A stretch of 64,000 nt of DNA, taken from positions 1,240,001 to 1,304,000 of the forward strand of contig NZ_VSZO01000001.1 of the NCBI RefSeq assembly GCF_008312935.1. The letters are read 5' to 3'. Below are positions 26,009 through 36,604 of the stretch, piece after piece. The translations under genes and the position numbers were made by a program. The stretch is from Roseiconus lacunae (GTDB lineage: Bacteria; Planctomycetota; Planctomycetia; Pirellulales; Pirellulaceae). Under the pieces are notes generated by a model. The model did not search any database. It saw only the letters and a list, made by a program, of their open reading frames with translations, and was not told the origin of the DNA. The stretch's first letter is position 1; every line of letters starts with the position of its first letter.

Positions 26009-29000
26009 AGATGAACTCCTTTAACAAGAACATCGCTTTGGCGAGTTCTGTGTAGGCTTGCCGGCGTGGATCATTCCCGATCGATGCCAATGAATCGACT
26101 TGAGGTTGCAACGCTTGTCTTTGGCGACGATTGTGCCTGACGAGTTCACTTTGTTTTGGTGACATCGTCTCTAACAGTAACCGCTCACTGATATATTTGG
26201 GCGCTGATTTAGCTAGGTCGCCGACTTGCCGATCCGTTAACGCGAGATCGTAAACGGCGGCTCGCAACACATGTCCTGAAAGCGAACGATTGCCAACCGC
26301 CGGAAGGTGTCGAACGCCGAAGCTAACCATCGCTTCACCGGCGGCGAACATGACGGGGCCATCAACAATTGATGGTTGGCCGTAGCGGACGCCGTCGCGG
26401 TAGAGGATGATTCGTCCGTCAGCATGATAGGTAATTACCAAATGAACCGGTCGCCCTGCCGCTTCCGTTTCTTGTTGCCCACCGACGTTCTCACTACGGC
26501 GATGATGATCGCTCCCAGACATCCAGCGGCCTGGCTCTCGTTCCGCAAAGACGATTGAATCAAAGACTCGCCCGTCGGGTGACTGCAGCGTCAGCACGCC
26601 GCCGCCTCGTTGATCAAGGTCGGAAAGCTTGACGTATGCTTCGAGTGTTTTTTCGCCGATCGGTCGCGGAATTGGGCCCGCAACCGCATACGCTTTCGAA
26701 CCGACCGCCAAGCCATTGGGGCCGATCGAAGCATCGCCTTGTAACGAAGCGTTTAGGTCGCCAATCAAGTCATCGGTGTTTTTGGTAAAGTCCCAACTCG
26801 CGATGGGTTGGACGCTGGGAGTATTTCGTTCTTGTCCGGGGCTGGGCGTCGTAAGTTGCTTGCGGGCTAACGTAAACGCCGCTTCGATCTCGCGATCCAG
26901 GTTCGCTTGCCGCTGAGTTAGAGCTTCTCGTTTATCGATCAAAGTTTCGATCTCTCGCTCGGCTTGTCGAACGAATTGCACTGCTTGGTCAATTTCATCA
27001 GCGGATGCTTCACGTGAAAACGCTTGCCGGAACATCTGCGTGATGCGGTCGCGGTCGTTGGTCATCGACGGCTGCTCCAGAATCCGTCGCGCCCATTGAT
27101 CGGCCGACCTCGCGACGGCGGCATCATTCATGAGGGCGAGCGACTGAGCCGGAACGTTCGTGGCAGGTCGACTACCGACGGTGCTGAATGGTTCGGGAAA
27201 ATCGAATGCACGTAAAAATGGATCGAGCGAATTACGGACCACGTTGACATACAGGCCACGTCGCGGAATGTTAGCCTTGACCGGCGGTCCGAAAAGCTCG
27301 TCATTCAACTCGCCGGAGATCGATAGCAAGTGGTCACGAATCGCTTCGGCTTCCAAACGCCGTAAGTTGGCTCGAGCCAGAAACTGATTCGTTGGATCAC
27401 GCAATTTGGTGTCTGTATCGGCCCGGGAGGATCGACGCCAAGCTTCCGAAAGAACGATCCGTCGTATCATCGATTTAATCGACCATGAATCTTCGGCAAA
27501 TTGATTCGCCAGATAATCGAGTAATTCTGGATGGGTAGGTTTTGCACCTAAGCGTCCAAAATTATCGGGAGTCGTTACCAGTCCTTGGCCGAACAAATGG
27601 TGCCACAATCGATTGACCACGACACGACGAGTCAGTGGGTTATCTTCACGCAGCAGATCCGCCGCAAGTTCCAAGCGACCGCTGTTGGGCTGGTGATAGG
27701 GTTGTGAATCGATCGCTTCAAGGAAACGTCGGGGAACGATTTCGCCAAGTTGTTTGTGGTTCCCACGAATCATCAAAGGCTGGTTTTCGGGACGGGTCTC
27801 GTCCAGCGATGGGATTCGGATGGGCACCGGGATGGATGCTTCCAGTTTTCGATACTCGATTGCCGCTCTGCGAGCTTCACGACAGTGTTCGAAACGATTG
27901 TCTAGCATCGTCGTCTGGACGGCTTGATCAAGAAACAATGCATGCGAATCATCGATCGTCCCTGAACGCCAGCGAGTGATCGCTTCTCCAAGAACGTCGG
28001 TGTAGAGCCGCGCCAGATCGTTCAGTGAATGCGGTGGACGCGACTTGACGGCCTGCATCAATGCCGTCAAGCATTCTGTTTTTTGATCGGGTGGTGACCA
28101 CGATTGATCGGCTAAAACAACACGCCGGATTCCATACCAAGATCGGTCTTGTCCGGACACCAATAGCGGCGCGTCGCGAGAAGTCGCTGCTTCCAAGTGG
28201 ACTTGGTCACCCGACCAATAACTCACGTCAAAGGATCGCCATCGCCATTGTCGATCAAGGCGTTTGACGGGATAAACGGTGCCATTTCGCGGATAGTCAT
28301 GCACGACGTAACGGACGGCAGCCCCCGAATCGCCGATCGATTCGACCCAAAACGATTGACCTTCCGGCAAGGGAATGTCGACGCTGCTCGTTCGGCCCGG
28401 ATGCTTTTGCGAACGAAGGTGTGAATAGACGCCGGCCGGATATATTCCCGTGATCAATCGGTCCCCGTCGGGTTCAATTGCGAAGCTACCGGCGCTGGTC
28501 CCACGCACAAAACCATCGTTGACTCCGTACCAATCGCTCCAGTCTTCCTTTCGACCAAGGTCCCAAGACTGTGTGATTTTCGTGGAGTCCGTTCGATCAG
28601 AATTGACGGAGTCGCGGGGTTGTAATTGTTTCCACACGTCTTCGAATATTCTGCCGGTCTTTAATTCCGCTTTTACATTTAGCAGCAACCCAAGGATGCT
28701 GTCTTTTGCGGCCCCATCAAAGTCGTCTTCGATCAATCGCTGCGTGAGACGCGGGAGTGATTGTTGCCACTGGTCTGCGAGCGCCAATTTGATTTGTTGC
28801 TTCAGATGATCAAGTCGCTCGTTGTGTCGTCGCAGGTTCTCCGGAACGTCTGCGATCGCTCGGCCGGGACGACAGGATTGCAGTATTCCGTAGATCGCGT
28901 AGTAATCTTTTTGGCTGATCGCATCGAATTTATGGTCGTGACAACGGGCGCACGAAACCGTTAGTCCCAGAAAGGCTTTGCTGAATACGTTGATCTGGTC

Positions 29001-30035
29001 ATCGGTGAAACGAACGCGTTCGTCCAGGGCATCGGTTGGCGCGAAGCCGTGAAACACCATCCGCCAATGGGCCGTACCGATCAATGACTCATTTATCCCC
29101 AAATCGTGATTGATACGAGGCTCGTCAATTAAGTCGCCTGCAATATGCTCGCGGACGAGTCGATCGTAGGAGACATCGTTGTTGAATGCGCGGATTAGAT
29201 AATCGCGATAGTGCCACGCGCCATCGATTGTCGGATCGCCTTCGCTACCATGTGATTCGGCATATCGGATCCAGTCCATCCAGTGTCGGGCCCAGCGCTC
29301 GCCAAAGTGTTTGTTCGCTAGTAACGTGTCGACCAGTTCTGCGGTCACTCGTTCCTTCGATTTAGGATCTACAGCCCCCGCGATTCGTTCGGTCCACTGA
29401 CGTGCTTGTTCGACTGTGGGTGGCAAGCCGATCAAGGTAACAAATAGACGCCGGACCAGCACGTCGGGCTCGGCGGGTGCCGAACGTGTCAACTGTTGTT
29501 GCTCGATGGCCTGGTCGATGAACGAATCGATCGGGTTGCCGGACGCTGATTGTGGCGGCTGAACATCTGCAATGGGTTGAAAGCTCCACCATTGCTTCCG
29601 TCGCTTCAGTGTTTCTTCCCAGGAAGTCGCTTGCTGGCGTTCTTCATCAGACGGTGGCTCATCGCGTGGATCGACGGCGCCGGCGCGGATCCAAGCTTCG
29701 AAATCGGAGACGACGGAATCATCTAGCTTGGGACCGCCTTCGGGCATTTCCAGCCCTTCAATTTCATGGCGGATGATCGCGAGCAAACGGCTCTCCTCCG
29801 GTTGCCCTGGGACGATCAATGTTCCCGACTCGCCGCCGCGACGAATCCCATCGCGGTAGTCGCTGACAAAGCCGCCTTCGTCTGCCCCGTCGGAATTGTG
29901 GCAGTCGTAGCAGTGTTCGATCAAAACCGGTCGGATCTTCGCTTCAAAAAAATCGACCGACCCAGGATTTGCCGCCGCTGCCATACTCGACAAACCGATC
30001 AGCAGAACGGGAAACAGGCTTCGAAAGTCGAGCAT
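25998..30035 (-). CDS. PSD1-type cytochrome c, DUF1549/DUF1553 and LamG protein
   Basis: A large exported protein of about 1345 residues. Start chosen at the ATG at 30035 ([21 protein letters not shown]), which begins a clean signal peptide; an ATG at 30116 would add 27 residues. Order: planctomycete cytochrome c with [22 protein letters not shown] (CYDCH), DUF1549 ([14 protein letters not shown] onward), DUF1553 ([32 protein letters not shown]), a LamG/concanavalin-like insert (about 1075-1275: [35 protein letters not shown]) and the end of DUF1553 ([12 protein letters not shown]). The LamG domain is placed inside DUF1553. Operon partner of the DUF1501 gene downstream and the sulfatase upstream. 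Confidence 0.92.
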   Translation of the reverse strand: MLDFRSLFPVLLIGLSSMAAAANPGSVDFFEAKIRPVLIEHCYDCHNSDGADEGGFVSDYRDGIRRGGESGTLIVPGQPEESRLLAIIRHEIEGLEMPEGGPKLDDSVVSDFEAWIRAGAVDPRDEPPSDEERQQATSWEETLKRRKQWWSFQPIADVQPPQSASGNPIDSFIDQAIEQQQLTRSAPAEPDVLVRRLFVTLIGLPPTVEQARQWTERIAGAVDPKSKERVTAELVDTLLANKHFGERWARHWMDWIRYAESHGSEGDPTIDGAWHYRDYLIRAFNNDVSYDRLVREHIAGDLIDEPRINHDLGINESLIGTAHWRMVFHGFAPTDALDERVRFTDDQINVFSKAFLGLTVSCARCHDHKFDAISQKDYYAIYGILQSCRPGRAIADVPENLRRHNERLDHLKQQIKLALADQWQQSLPRLTQRLIEDDFDGAAKDSILGLLLNVKAELKTGRIFEDVWKQLQPRDSVNSDRTDSTKITQSWDLGRKEDWSDWYGVNDGFVRGTSAGSFAIEPDGDRLITGIYPAGVYSHLRSQKHPGRTSSVDIPLPEGQSFWVESIGDSGAAVRYVVHDYPRNGTVYPVKRLDRQWRWRSFDVSYWSGDQVHLEAATSRDAPLLVSGQDRSWYGIRRVVLADQSWSPPDQKTECLTALMQAVKSRPPHSLNDLARLYTDVLGEAITRWRSGTIDDSHALFLDQAVQTTMLDNRFEHCREARRAAIEYRKLEASIPVPIRIPSLDETRPENQPLMIRGNHKQLGEIVPRRFLEAIDSQPYHQPNSGRLELAADLLREDNPLTRRVVVNRLWHHLFGQGLVTTPDNFGRLGAKPTHPELLDYLANQFAEDSWSIKSMIRRIVLSEAWRRSSRADTDTKLRDPTNQFLARANLRRLEAEAIRDHLLSISGELNDELFGPPVKANIPRRGLYVNVVRNSLDPFLRAFDFPEPFSTVGSRPATNVPAQSLALMNDAAVARSADQWARRILEQPSMTNDRDRITQMFRQAFSREASADEIDQAVQFVRQAEREIETLIDKREALTQRQANLDREIEAAFTLARKQLTTPSPGQERNTPSVQPIASWDFTKNTDDLIGDLNASLQGDASIGPNGLAVGSKAYAVAGPIPRPIGEKTLEAYVKLSDLDQRGGGVLTLQSPDGRVFDSIVFAEREPGRWMSGSDHHRRSENVGGQQETEAAGRPVHLVITYHADGRIILYRDGVRYGQPSIVDGPVMFAAGEAMVSFGVRHLPAVGNRSLSGHVLRAAVYDLALTDRQVGDLAKSAPKYISERLLLETMSPKQSELVRHNRRQRQALQPQVDSLASIGNDPRRQAYTELAKAMFLLKEFIYVR

Positions 30036-30147
30036 CGCGAGGCCGCCGCGGCTAGGAAGGATAAAAAGGCGGGAGGTGGGTATCGCTACCCTAAGCACTT
30101 CGACGGCTGATCGCAAGTTTTTCGGCCTTGAGCGACCTCGGCAGCCT

Positions 30148-31671
30148 TCACTTTAGCGGCGGCATCTGGCGATTGAATGCTTGCCAGCGGTTGACCAGTT
30201 CACTCAGTTTTTCAGTTTGCTCTTTCGCTAGGTCACGTGCTTCGCCAAGGTCACTCGCGAGGTGGTAAAGTTCAAACGGTTGACCGTCGGAGGGAGAAAC
30301 GATTTTCCAGTTTCCGCTGCGAAGTGCTTTCTTACCACGCTGCATTCTCCAGAAGATTGTCTCGTGACCTTTGGCCAACGGTGAATCGATCCAATCGAAT
30401 AAGCTTTTGCCGTCAAGGGAATCCTCCTGAGGCAATCCGGCAAGGTCCAAGGCCGTCGCCGCTATATCCAGGCTGAGAACGGGGCGTGACTCGACCGTCC
30501 CTTCGGGCAGTCGATTTGGAAAGCTCCAAATCATTGGAACCCGGACGCCGCCTTCATACAAGGAACCCTTGCCACCTCGAAGCGGTTCGTTGCTACTGGT
30601 CAATTCCTTTGTCGGGCCTCCGTTGTCACTCACGAAAACGATCAGTGTGTTCCGTCGCAAGCGATGTTCGTCAACGGCGTCAAGGATTGTCCCGATTCCG
30701 CGATCCATCGAGACCAACATTCCGGCAAAGATCCGACGTTGAATGTCCTCGATGCGTTGTAACGCATCACAGTCATCCAGTTTCGCCTGCATCGGACTGT
30801 GCACGGCGTTGTATGCGACCATCAAGCAAAACGGTGATTCACGGTTGCGGTTGATAAACTCGACGGCTTCTTCCGAAATCGCTTCGGTAAGGTAGCGTGA
30901 CTCTTCGATGACATCGGTGCCGCGAAGAATCGGGTTGTCTTGGTCATACGCGGGTTCATTGATCGGTGCATAGTTACCACGGATGAACTGACCTTCACGG
31001 ACACGCTCGCCTTCGGCGACACGCTGATCGCGAATCATCGTCACGACGTCGGCAAACGATTCTGGTTGATCTACGGTGCCAGGGACATAAAAGTGACCTT
31101 CGTGAAGGAAACCGTAAAACGAATCAAACCCGCGTTCGAGCGGATGTAAATCTGGGACCGCACCGAGATGCCACTTGCCGACCAAACCTGTTCGATAGCC
31201 CGATTGTTGTAGTTTTTCGACGAAGGTGATTTCTGTGAGTGGCAGCCCCGCGTTGGGGAGTAGGTTTCGCTTACCTGTCGGGTTGTGATCGTATCCAAAT
31301 CTGGATTGATACTTTCCAGTCACGATCCCCGCCCGTGAAGGGCTGCAGTATGACGATGTGACATATCCCGCTGTACAACGAACTCCGCTATCGGCCAAGC
31401 GATCGATATTCGGTGTCGGAATCTCGCGATTGCCCATCATCCCAGTTTCACCATAGCCAAGGTCGTCGGCAATGATCACGACGACGTTTGGACGCGTTTG
31501 TTTCGTGGCAACTGATTGGGCCAATCCGATTACCGGCAGCATCGAACAAATGCCAAGTGCGATGATCGTTAATCTAAGTGGCTTCGTCGAATTGGACGCG
31601 GCAGACGACGAGGTTTGGATTGCACTACGACGAGAGTTAGACGCAAAGATTTGGATCATTGAAATCGTCAA
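30148..31671 (-). CDS. Exported sulfatase
   Basis: A 507-residue type I sulfatase, hydrolysing sulfate esters, probably of polysaccharides. Signal peptide hydrophobic core [17 protein letters not shown] (residues about 36-52). Metal site [16 protein letters not shown] (Asp69-Asp70), and the formylglycine motif CSPSR with nucleophile Cys109, which must be converted by a separate formylglycine-generating enzyme not seen in this window. Later segments [20 protein letters not shown] and [14 protein letters not shown] are canonical. It is 112 bases upstream of the PSD1 gene on the same strand, and likely the first gene of a sulfatase-PSD1-DUF1501 operon. Confidence 0.95.
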   Translation of the reverse strand: MTISMIQIFASNSRRSAIQTSSSAASNSTKPLRLTIIALGICSMLPVIGLAQSVATKQTRPNVVVIIADDLGYGETGMMGNREIPTPNIDRLADSGVRCTAGYVTSSYCSPSRAGIVTGKYQSRFGYDHNPTGKRNLLPNAGLPLTEITFVEKLQQSGYRTGLVGKWHLGAVPDLHPLERGFDSFYGFLHEGHFYVPGTVDQPESFADVVTMIRDQRVAEGERVREGQFIRGNYAPINEPAYDQDNPILRGTDVIEESRYLTEAISEEAVEFINRNRESPFCLMVAYNAVHSPMQAKLDDCDALQRIEDIQRRIFAGMLVSMDRGIGTILDAVDEHRLRRNTLIVFVSDNGGPTKELTSSNEPLRGGKGSLYEGGVRVPMIWSFPNRLPEGTVESRPVLSLDIAATALDLAGLPQEDSLDGKSLFDWIDSPLAKGHETIFWRMQRGKKALRSGNWKIVSPSDGQPFELYHLASDLGEARDLAKEQTEKLSELVNRWQAFNRQMPPLK

Positions 31672-32198
31672 TTAGCGATCGGATGTCACACTGAAAACGA
31701 ACGTAGCATTGAAACCTATCTGAAAACCGCTATCGCCAACTAGTGAGTCGACAACGCTAGCCGCGGGCCTCGCTTTTCAACGCCGGCCCGACGCTAACAC
31801 GGTCGGATCACCGGTTCCGACGAAACGACCAATCGAAACTCTCTGCGTATTCCGCTACCGAATCGTGAGCATGCAGCCGGCGGTGTTGACGCAGGTTATC
31901 GCGGCGCCCTTGCTAAATCTGGCAAAGTAGCTCGACACAGATGCGTTAAGCTGACAGGTTTCAGATCGGTGCTTAGTGTCATGCTTAGGCGATGAGAAGT
32001 CAAACGTAGAGCTTCGTTCGATCTGAAAATGAGGGGGCGGCTCATCAGCCGACGGGCGTTAGCCCCGGTGATTGCACCGAAACCGTGGCTAACGCGATGA
32101 GGCTAATCTTGAAATCGAGTTAGAACGAAACACGAGAGCTGCATGATAACTAAAAATTTGATCATGCTAAAAGAGATCACACGATAAGCACCGTACGT
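31672..32198. other. Intergenic region carrying repeat copy C
   Basis: About 525 bases between two minus-strand genes. It holds one clear member of the palindromic repeat family (32035-32110) and, at about 31750-31800, a weak sequence GCTAGCCGCGGGCC that may be a decayed relative. No gene recognised. A promoter for the sulfatase operon should lie near 31680-31760, but no convincing boxes were identified. Confidence 0.5.
32035..32110 (-). repeat. Dispersed palindromic repeat, copy C
   Basis: Read on the minus strand, GATTAGCCTCAT followed by CGCGTTAGCCACGGTTTC, GGTGCAATCACCGG, GGCTAACGCC and CGTCGGCTGATGAGCCG matches copy A base for base over long stretches, including the central GCGTTAGCCACGGTTTCGGT. 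The terminal repeats are not as clear as in copy A. It lies 85-160 bases downstream of no gene end in particular, in the region between the sulfatase start and the end of the dockerin protein gene. Confidence 0.7.
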
Positions 32199-35100
32199 TC
32201 AGAGTTGACGTGTGGCTTCACTTAGCAGGGTAAGCCCAGCCCGGGCCGCCTGGTTTTCCTGATCGGAAAATTCGGTGTTGTTTTCCGGTGCTTTGTTATC
32301 GTACGAGTCGGCGTCGAAAGACGGCTGCATGGCCCAAGTCGAAAAGACTTTATCTGTTGGTCGAGCGATAGGCGTCGTCTTGATGAGTGATGGTTCGCCA
32401 GCATAGTTGGGCTGCAATGGACGGCTTGCCGGGGTGACTAATTCTCCGGACGCTTGTGTTGATGCAGCTAAACTGGACCGAGCGGAGAGTTGCTGCCGAC
32501 CGAGATAATTGATCACTCGCAATGCGTCACGTACTGTCAACGTACCATTCCCATCGACGTCAAGCTGAAACGCAGATTGACGAATGCTGTCACCTTCACC
32601 GGCGGTCATCCGGCTCAGGGAATTGATGATGATCAACGCATCCTGCGCCGTGACTTGTTGGTCGCCATTGACGTCTTCGGGCGTTAGCTCGTTCCCATCT
32701 ACCGTGATGACATCGATTTCAGCACCTTTAGAGACAACGACATCATGCGGTAAGGGGCCATAGCCGGCAAGTTGAACGAAATCTCCCAAGGCGGCATCAA
32801 ACGTAATCGATACCGGTCCGGCGGCATTGGCAACCATCGGGATACGATAGAAACGACCTTGGCGGACGCCGCCGATCGCTCCGACCGTTGCCCGGAATTC
32901 GAGCGTGCTCTCGTCAAGCTGGTTGGCACTTTGACTGGCAGGGTAATAGTCCAAACCGCCTGGCAACATTGATTTCGGCTGAACCGGAACTTCTCGTGGT
33001 CCGTTATCCGTATCCTCCAAATACGATTCCGCTATCTCAACCATAGTCCCTTCGATTCGTACTCCGGCCGTAGCGTTATTAAGAAAGCCTGCATTGGGGA
33101 CCGGTTCAAACTGGTCGGCAAGAAGTGCGATTTCCAGTTCCACAAAGAATGTCTCGCCAACGAAAATCTGTTCGATTGGGTTGGAGTCCGCATCAACGAA
33201 GTGCGCGACCAATTGTGCGACCGGTGAAAGTTGTTGTGGGTCGAGGACTTCAACTTGAACCGTTGCGGTGGAGGTCAATCCAGATGCATTGATCGCGGTA
33301 TAGGTAAATGAATCGACACCGACAAAACCAGGGTCCGGTGAGTAATGTAGCTGCGCGACGCTGCCGTGTTGGGGCTCGCTAACGTCGACGACGCGTAAAG
33401 AGCGGTTTCCATCCGGTCCGGCAGTATCGTTTCGCAAAACATCGAGCTTCGTTCGTGTGATGTTTCTGTCGGCTGTTGAATTTGAGTCGTCAGCATCGGT
33501 GGCGTTGGAATCGATTCGCATTTCGCTCCTTCCGATCACCACGAAAGAATCGTTTTGGGCATGCGGGGAATCGGCATCCGGAGCTACCTGAATGATTTCG
33601 ACAGAGATCGCACCTGAAGCAGATTGTGTGACCAACCGATCAAAACCGAAGAAGTCAACAGGCGGGGTATAACTCCATTGCCCCGATGGTTCGCGGAGAA
33701 GGCTCCCTAGGGCAGCATCCGTATCGATCGAGTTGTCGAACGTGACGACGGCCGAGGTATCTTCGTCGAGCGTTCGATGCCCTCGGAAAGGAACTGGCAG
33801 TGCATCGGGATGCGTTAATACTGGATTGAATTCAATGGCACCGGCATCCGCTTCGGCAATCCCATCTCCGTTGCCATCGATACTGCGTGAGGTCGTCGGC
33901 AAGAGATCCACAAGACGACTTGTTCCTGCGGGAGCGACTCCGACAACCCCATCGTAGGTTCCCGGCTCAAGAAGCTCGAAGGAGGCCGATTGATCACTTC
34001 CGGCGATGTCATCGAGATAGAGATCCGCCGCTTTGGATGAGTCGCTGATGCTGGTGACTTTGTTGGCAATCTCGGTTGACTGGCCAAAACGGTTTCCGCC
34101 GCCCGAAACAAGCGTTCCGTTCAATATGATGGCGTTAGAAGGACGCGTGCGTTCTCTCGGAAATGCGACCGTCCCGGGTGACATGGCGGACTGCTGCGTA
34201 TTGCCGTCGATCAGTACCCCAGTTAGCTCCGTTGTCGATCGCGATTGGTTCGCGACAAACAACCCTGCCGTAAACGATCGCGCCCACTCCGATGAAAATG
34301 CTTCGTTCGAATCAGCCCTATTGTTGACGATCGAAACGTTTTCCATTCGCAAATGACCGATGCTGGATACGGTTCCGAATCCCGATACTAAGTTGTCGAA
34401 TAGCGAAACGGCATAAAGGTCAGCGATACCGTTGTGATTGGCTAAGACTCCGTTTCCGCCCGAGTTTTCAAAAAGGGCAGATGCAACGATAGTAAGCTCG
34501 CCATCCAAATTGGCAACGATCGAGTGGCCCGGCGCTGTGTTGAAGTAGAGGTGTGTCTCCTCGAGTTCCATCTTCGCGTCGAGACCAAAGTTGGTCACGA
34601 TAGCCCCACGTTCGGCTCGGTTCTGTGCGACAACCAATCCGTGACTTTCAAATTGCCCGGCATTGAAGATGGCGGCGCCGCCGGGGCGGTTGAAGAAATG
34701 TTCCATCGTTCCCGCAATCGGCGGCGGAACGATCCCAAGTTCGACAAGATCTTCTGGCTCACCGCTGGAAGGCGACGTGCTAGTATTCGATACAAACACT
34801 AAACCCGTGCCTTGAATCCGCGCACCAGCATGGTTCCAAATCGCCCCTCCCCACGCGGCATCATTCTGCCAGAACTCCACCTCATTGATTTCCATCACCC
34901 CACCGTTGAAGATTGCTCCTCCGAGTAAGGCTTCCCCGCCATGAAAGACGGCGTCGGTAATCGATAGTTGGCCGGCCGATCGGATTTGCCCTCCTTCGGA
35001 AGCACTGCCGCCGAGCACCGTCACTCCGCTTAGATCAACTCGGGCGCCGAAATCGATGTCCAGAAAACGAGAGTCACCTTCGATCAGAATTACCGTCGTA

Positions 35101-35363
35101 TCTTTACCTGCCCCACTTATTTCCAATCGGCTGCCAACTTCTTCGACTCGCAGGTCTCCCGCATTGATCCGATAAATTCCTTCGGTCAGTTGGATCGTAT
35201 CATCATGGCCACCGGATTGGGTCGCTACCAAAGCCGCCCGTAAACTTCCGTCGGTGCCATCGGGAATCTCAGGAGAAGCAGAGTAAACGGCAAGCAGTCG
35301 ACGTGCTTCGAGAAAATCAAGACGAAGACGGCGATTTCTTTTCGTTCTCATCAGGGGGCTCAT
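32199..35363 (-). CDS. LEPR-XLL surface protein with two dockerin repeats
   Basis: A 1054-residue secreted protein. The basic N-terminus leads into LDFLEARRLLAVYSAS, the planctomycete LEPR-XLL-type motif (LE.R.LLA). A parallel-beta-helix-like region follows (GSASEGGQIRSAGQLSITDAVFHGG, GGAIFNGGVMEINEVEFWQNDAAWGGAIWNHAG; right-handed helix/CSLREA-type with EIPDGTDGSLRAAL), then cadherin/Ig-like segments (PDPGFVGVDSFTYTAINASGLTSTATVQVEV), and near residues 895-960 two dockerin/EF-like repeats (DVNGDQQVTAQDALIIINSL and DVDGNGTLTVRDALRVINYLG). Dockerins normally bind cohesins, but no cohesin is seen here. Last gene of an ECF sigma-kinase operon, 50 bases after the previous stop. Confidence 0.85.
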   Translation of the reverse strand: MSPLMRTKRNRRLRLDFLEARRLLAVYSASPEIPDGTDGSLRAALVATQSGGHDDTIQLTEGIYRINAGDLRVEEVGSRLEISGAGKDTTVILIEGDSRFLDIDFGARVDLSGVTVLGGSASEGGQIRSAGQLSITDAVFHGGEALLGGAIFNGGVMEINEVEFWQNDAAWGGAIWNHAGARIQGTGLVFVSNTSTSPSSGEPEDLVELGIVPPPIAGTMEHFFNRPGGAAIFNAGQFESHGLVVAQNRAERGAIVTNFGLDAKMELEETHLYFNTAPGHSIVANLDGELTIVASALFENSGGNGVLANHNGIADLYAVSLFDNLVSGFGTVSSIGHLRMENVSIVNNRADSNEAFSSEWARSFTAGLFVANQSRSTTELTGVLIDGNTQQSAMSPGTVAFPRERTRPSNAIILNGTLVSGGGNRFGQSTEIANKVTSISDSSKAADLYLDDIAGSDQSASFELLEPGTYDGVVGVAPAGTSRLVDLLPTTSRSIDGNGDGIAEADAGAIEFNPVLTHPDALPVPFRGHRTLDEDTSAVVTFDNSIDTDAALGSLLREPSGQWSYTPPVDFFGFDRLVTQSASGAISVEIIQVAPDADSPHAQNDSFVVIGRSEMRIDSNATDADDSNSTADRNITRTKLDVLRNDTAGPDGNRSLRVVDVSEPQHGSVAQLHYSPDPGFVGVDSFTYTAINASGLTSTATVQVEVLDPQQLSPVAQLVAHFVDADSNPIEQIFVGETFFVELEIALLADQFEPVPNAGFLNNATAGVRIEGTMVEIAESYLEDTDNGPREVPVQPKSMLPGGLDYYPASQSANQLDESTLEFRATVGAIGGVRQGRFYRIPMVANAAGPVSITFDAALGDFVQLAGYGPLPHDVVVSKGAEIDVITVDGNELTPEDVNGDQQVTAQDALIIINSLSRMTAGEGDSIRQSAFQLDVDGNGTLTVRDALRVINYLGRQQLSARSSLAASTQASGELVTPASRPLQPNYAGEPSLIKTTPIARPTDKVFSTWAMQPSFDADSYDNKAPENNTEFSDQENQAARAGLTLLSEATRQL

Positions 35364-35413
35364 CTCGGATCAGTCGGGGGTTTTGCGGAGTAACAGTTAC
35401 AAGCGAACGTCAC

Positions 35414-36604
35414 CTAACGAAAGAGTGAGAGATCACGCCGGTCCGTTTCGCATTTTTGCGGAAGAACGTGGGAGCGGTACAAATAGCCAGCCAGAACAAC
35501 CGCGGCGACCGAATACAACGACCATTGCCAACGAAGGGTGAACGATTCGAAGCCTCGCATGGTCGGTTCGGCTTCTACCGAAAAGGCTTTGATGATCGGC
35601 CAATTCGCCTTACTCTCCACGGTTACCTGCTGGCCGGAGATCAGTTGAACGATTCCAAAGGAATTGAATTCGGAGGGGATCTGCGATGACTCGGTAGGCG
35701 CCGGGGAACTCTCAAGCAGGTTGACTCCGTCAAGTGACAACCAGTGCATCGCAACAGCCGGAGTGGAGTCTGCTGTTGTAACGGTAGAAATGCCGTGCTC
35801 AATGACATGTATCGAGACGTCTTCTTGTGCGTTTGAAACCGTGTGGCGATTCGGCCACGCGTCGGCATCAAGGTTCAAGCCGATCAACTCCGCGTGAGAG
35901 TCTGCTTTCCCAGAACCACTGCGGCTTAGATCGTGTTGGTTTGTCGTCGGAATGGTCGGATTCATCACCGCGGCAACGTCCGCCGAATTATCCACGACGG
36001 AGGCCGACGGAACGTCCGATTGCAATTGATCGTCTTCGCGGGCATTCGAGTTTGCGTCGCTCGGAATGCCGTTGAAATCATCCCATGCGCTGTCAACAAG
36101 ATCCCCGCTACTCGTTTCCAGCGAGGAAGAGACCGATGGCAAGTTCGGTTCGACCGGATCAAGGGTTTGAAGTTCATTCACAACATCGGATGAAGTGCGA
36201 ACGGATTCCGTGGGGTAAGAAAACGACAATGGCGTTCCAAACGGATCATCTCCGACCACCTGGAACCCAGCAGCGGCGAGATCAGTTGCTTGCCGAAGGT
36301 CGGGTGTCGAACTTGTGTTGTGGGACGGTCGGGTGATCGCTTGTTGCCATATCAAGTCGGTAAGTGATTCGACGTTGGCGGGCGCCGTCTCTTTGGCGAT
36401 TTCATGAAGCTGCTCCAATTGCTTCAAACCTTGGAACGTGGCGCCAGATAGTTCCTCGGTTCGTCCGGACTGATCCACAATCATCACCGTTTCATTCATT
36501 GCGACCCGTATCGGTGGTAGCTGTGAAATTAACGAAGCAAGCAACTTTCGCCCTTCGAGCGATTGCACCGATAAGTGGCGTCGAGATTTGCAAAAGGGAT
36601 TCAT
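35414..36604 (-). CDS. LEPR-XLL protein with C-terminal membrane anchor
   Basis: A 396-residue protein that I cannot place in a functional family. The N-terminus MNPFCKSRRHLSVQSLEGRKLLASL has the same LE.R.LLA motif as the dockerin protein. The middle is low-complexity and Ser/Asn/Asp-rich. Near the C-terminus WSLYSVAAVVLAGYLY (about residues 367-382) is a single transmembrane helix, followed by a short basic tail CETDRRDLSLFR. So it may be an exported or envelope protein anchored by its C-terminus. Its ATG overlaps the kinase stop by ATGA (36601-36604), so it is tightly coupled to the kinase. Confidence 0.7.
   Translation of the reverse strand: MNPFCKSRRHLSVQSLEGRKLLASLISQLPPIRVAMNETVMIVDQSGRTEELSGATFQGLKQLEQLHEIAKETAPANVESLTDLIWQQAITRPSHNTSSTPDLRQATDLAAAGFQVVGDDPFGTPLSFSYPTESVRTSSDVVNELQTLDPVEPNLPSVSSSLETSSGDLVDSAWDDFNGIPSDANSNAREDDQLQSDVPSASVVDNSADVAAVMNPTIPTTNQHDLSRSGSGKADSHAELIGLNLDADAWPNRHTVSNAQEDVSIHVIEHGISTVTTADSTPAVAMHWLSLDGVNLLESSPAPTESSQIPSEFNSFGIVQLISGQQVTVESKANWPIIKAFSVEAEPTMRGFESFTLRWQWSLYSVAAVVLAGYLYRSHVLPQKCETDRRDLSLFR

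Noticed and set aside
31750-31800. Possible further copy of the palindromic repeat
   Set aside because: Only GCTAGCCGCGGG and a few flanking bases match; too weak to call a copy.
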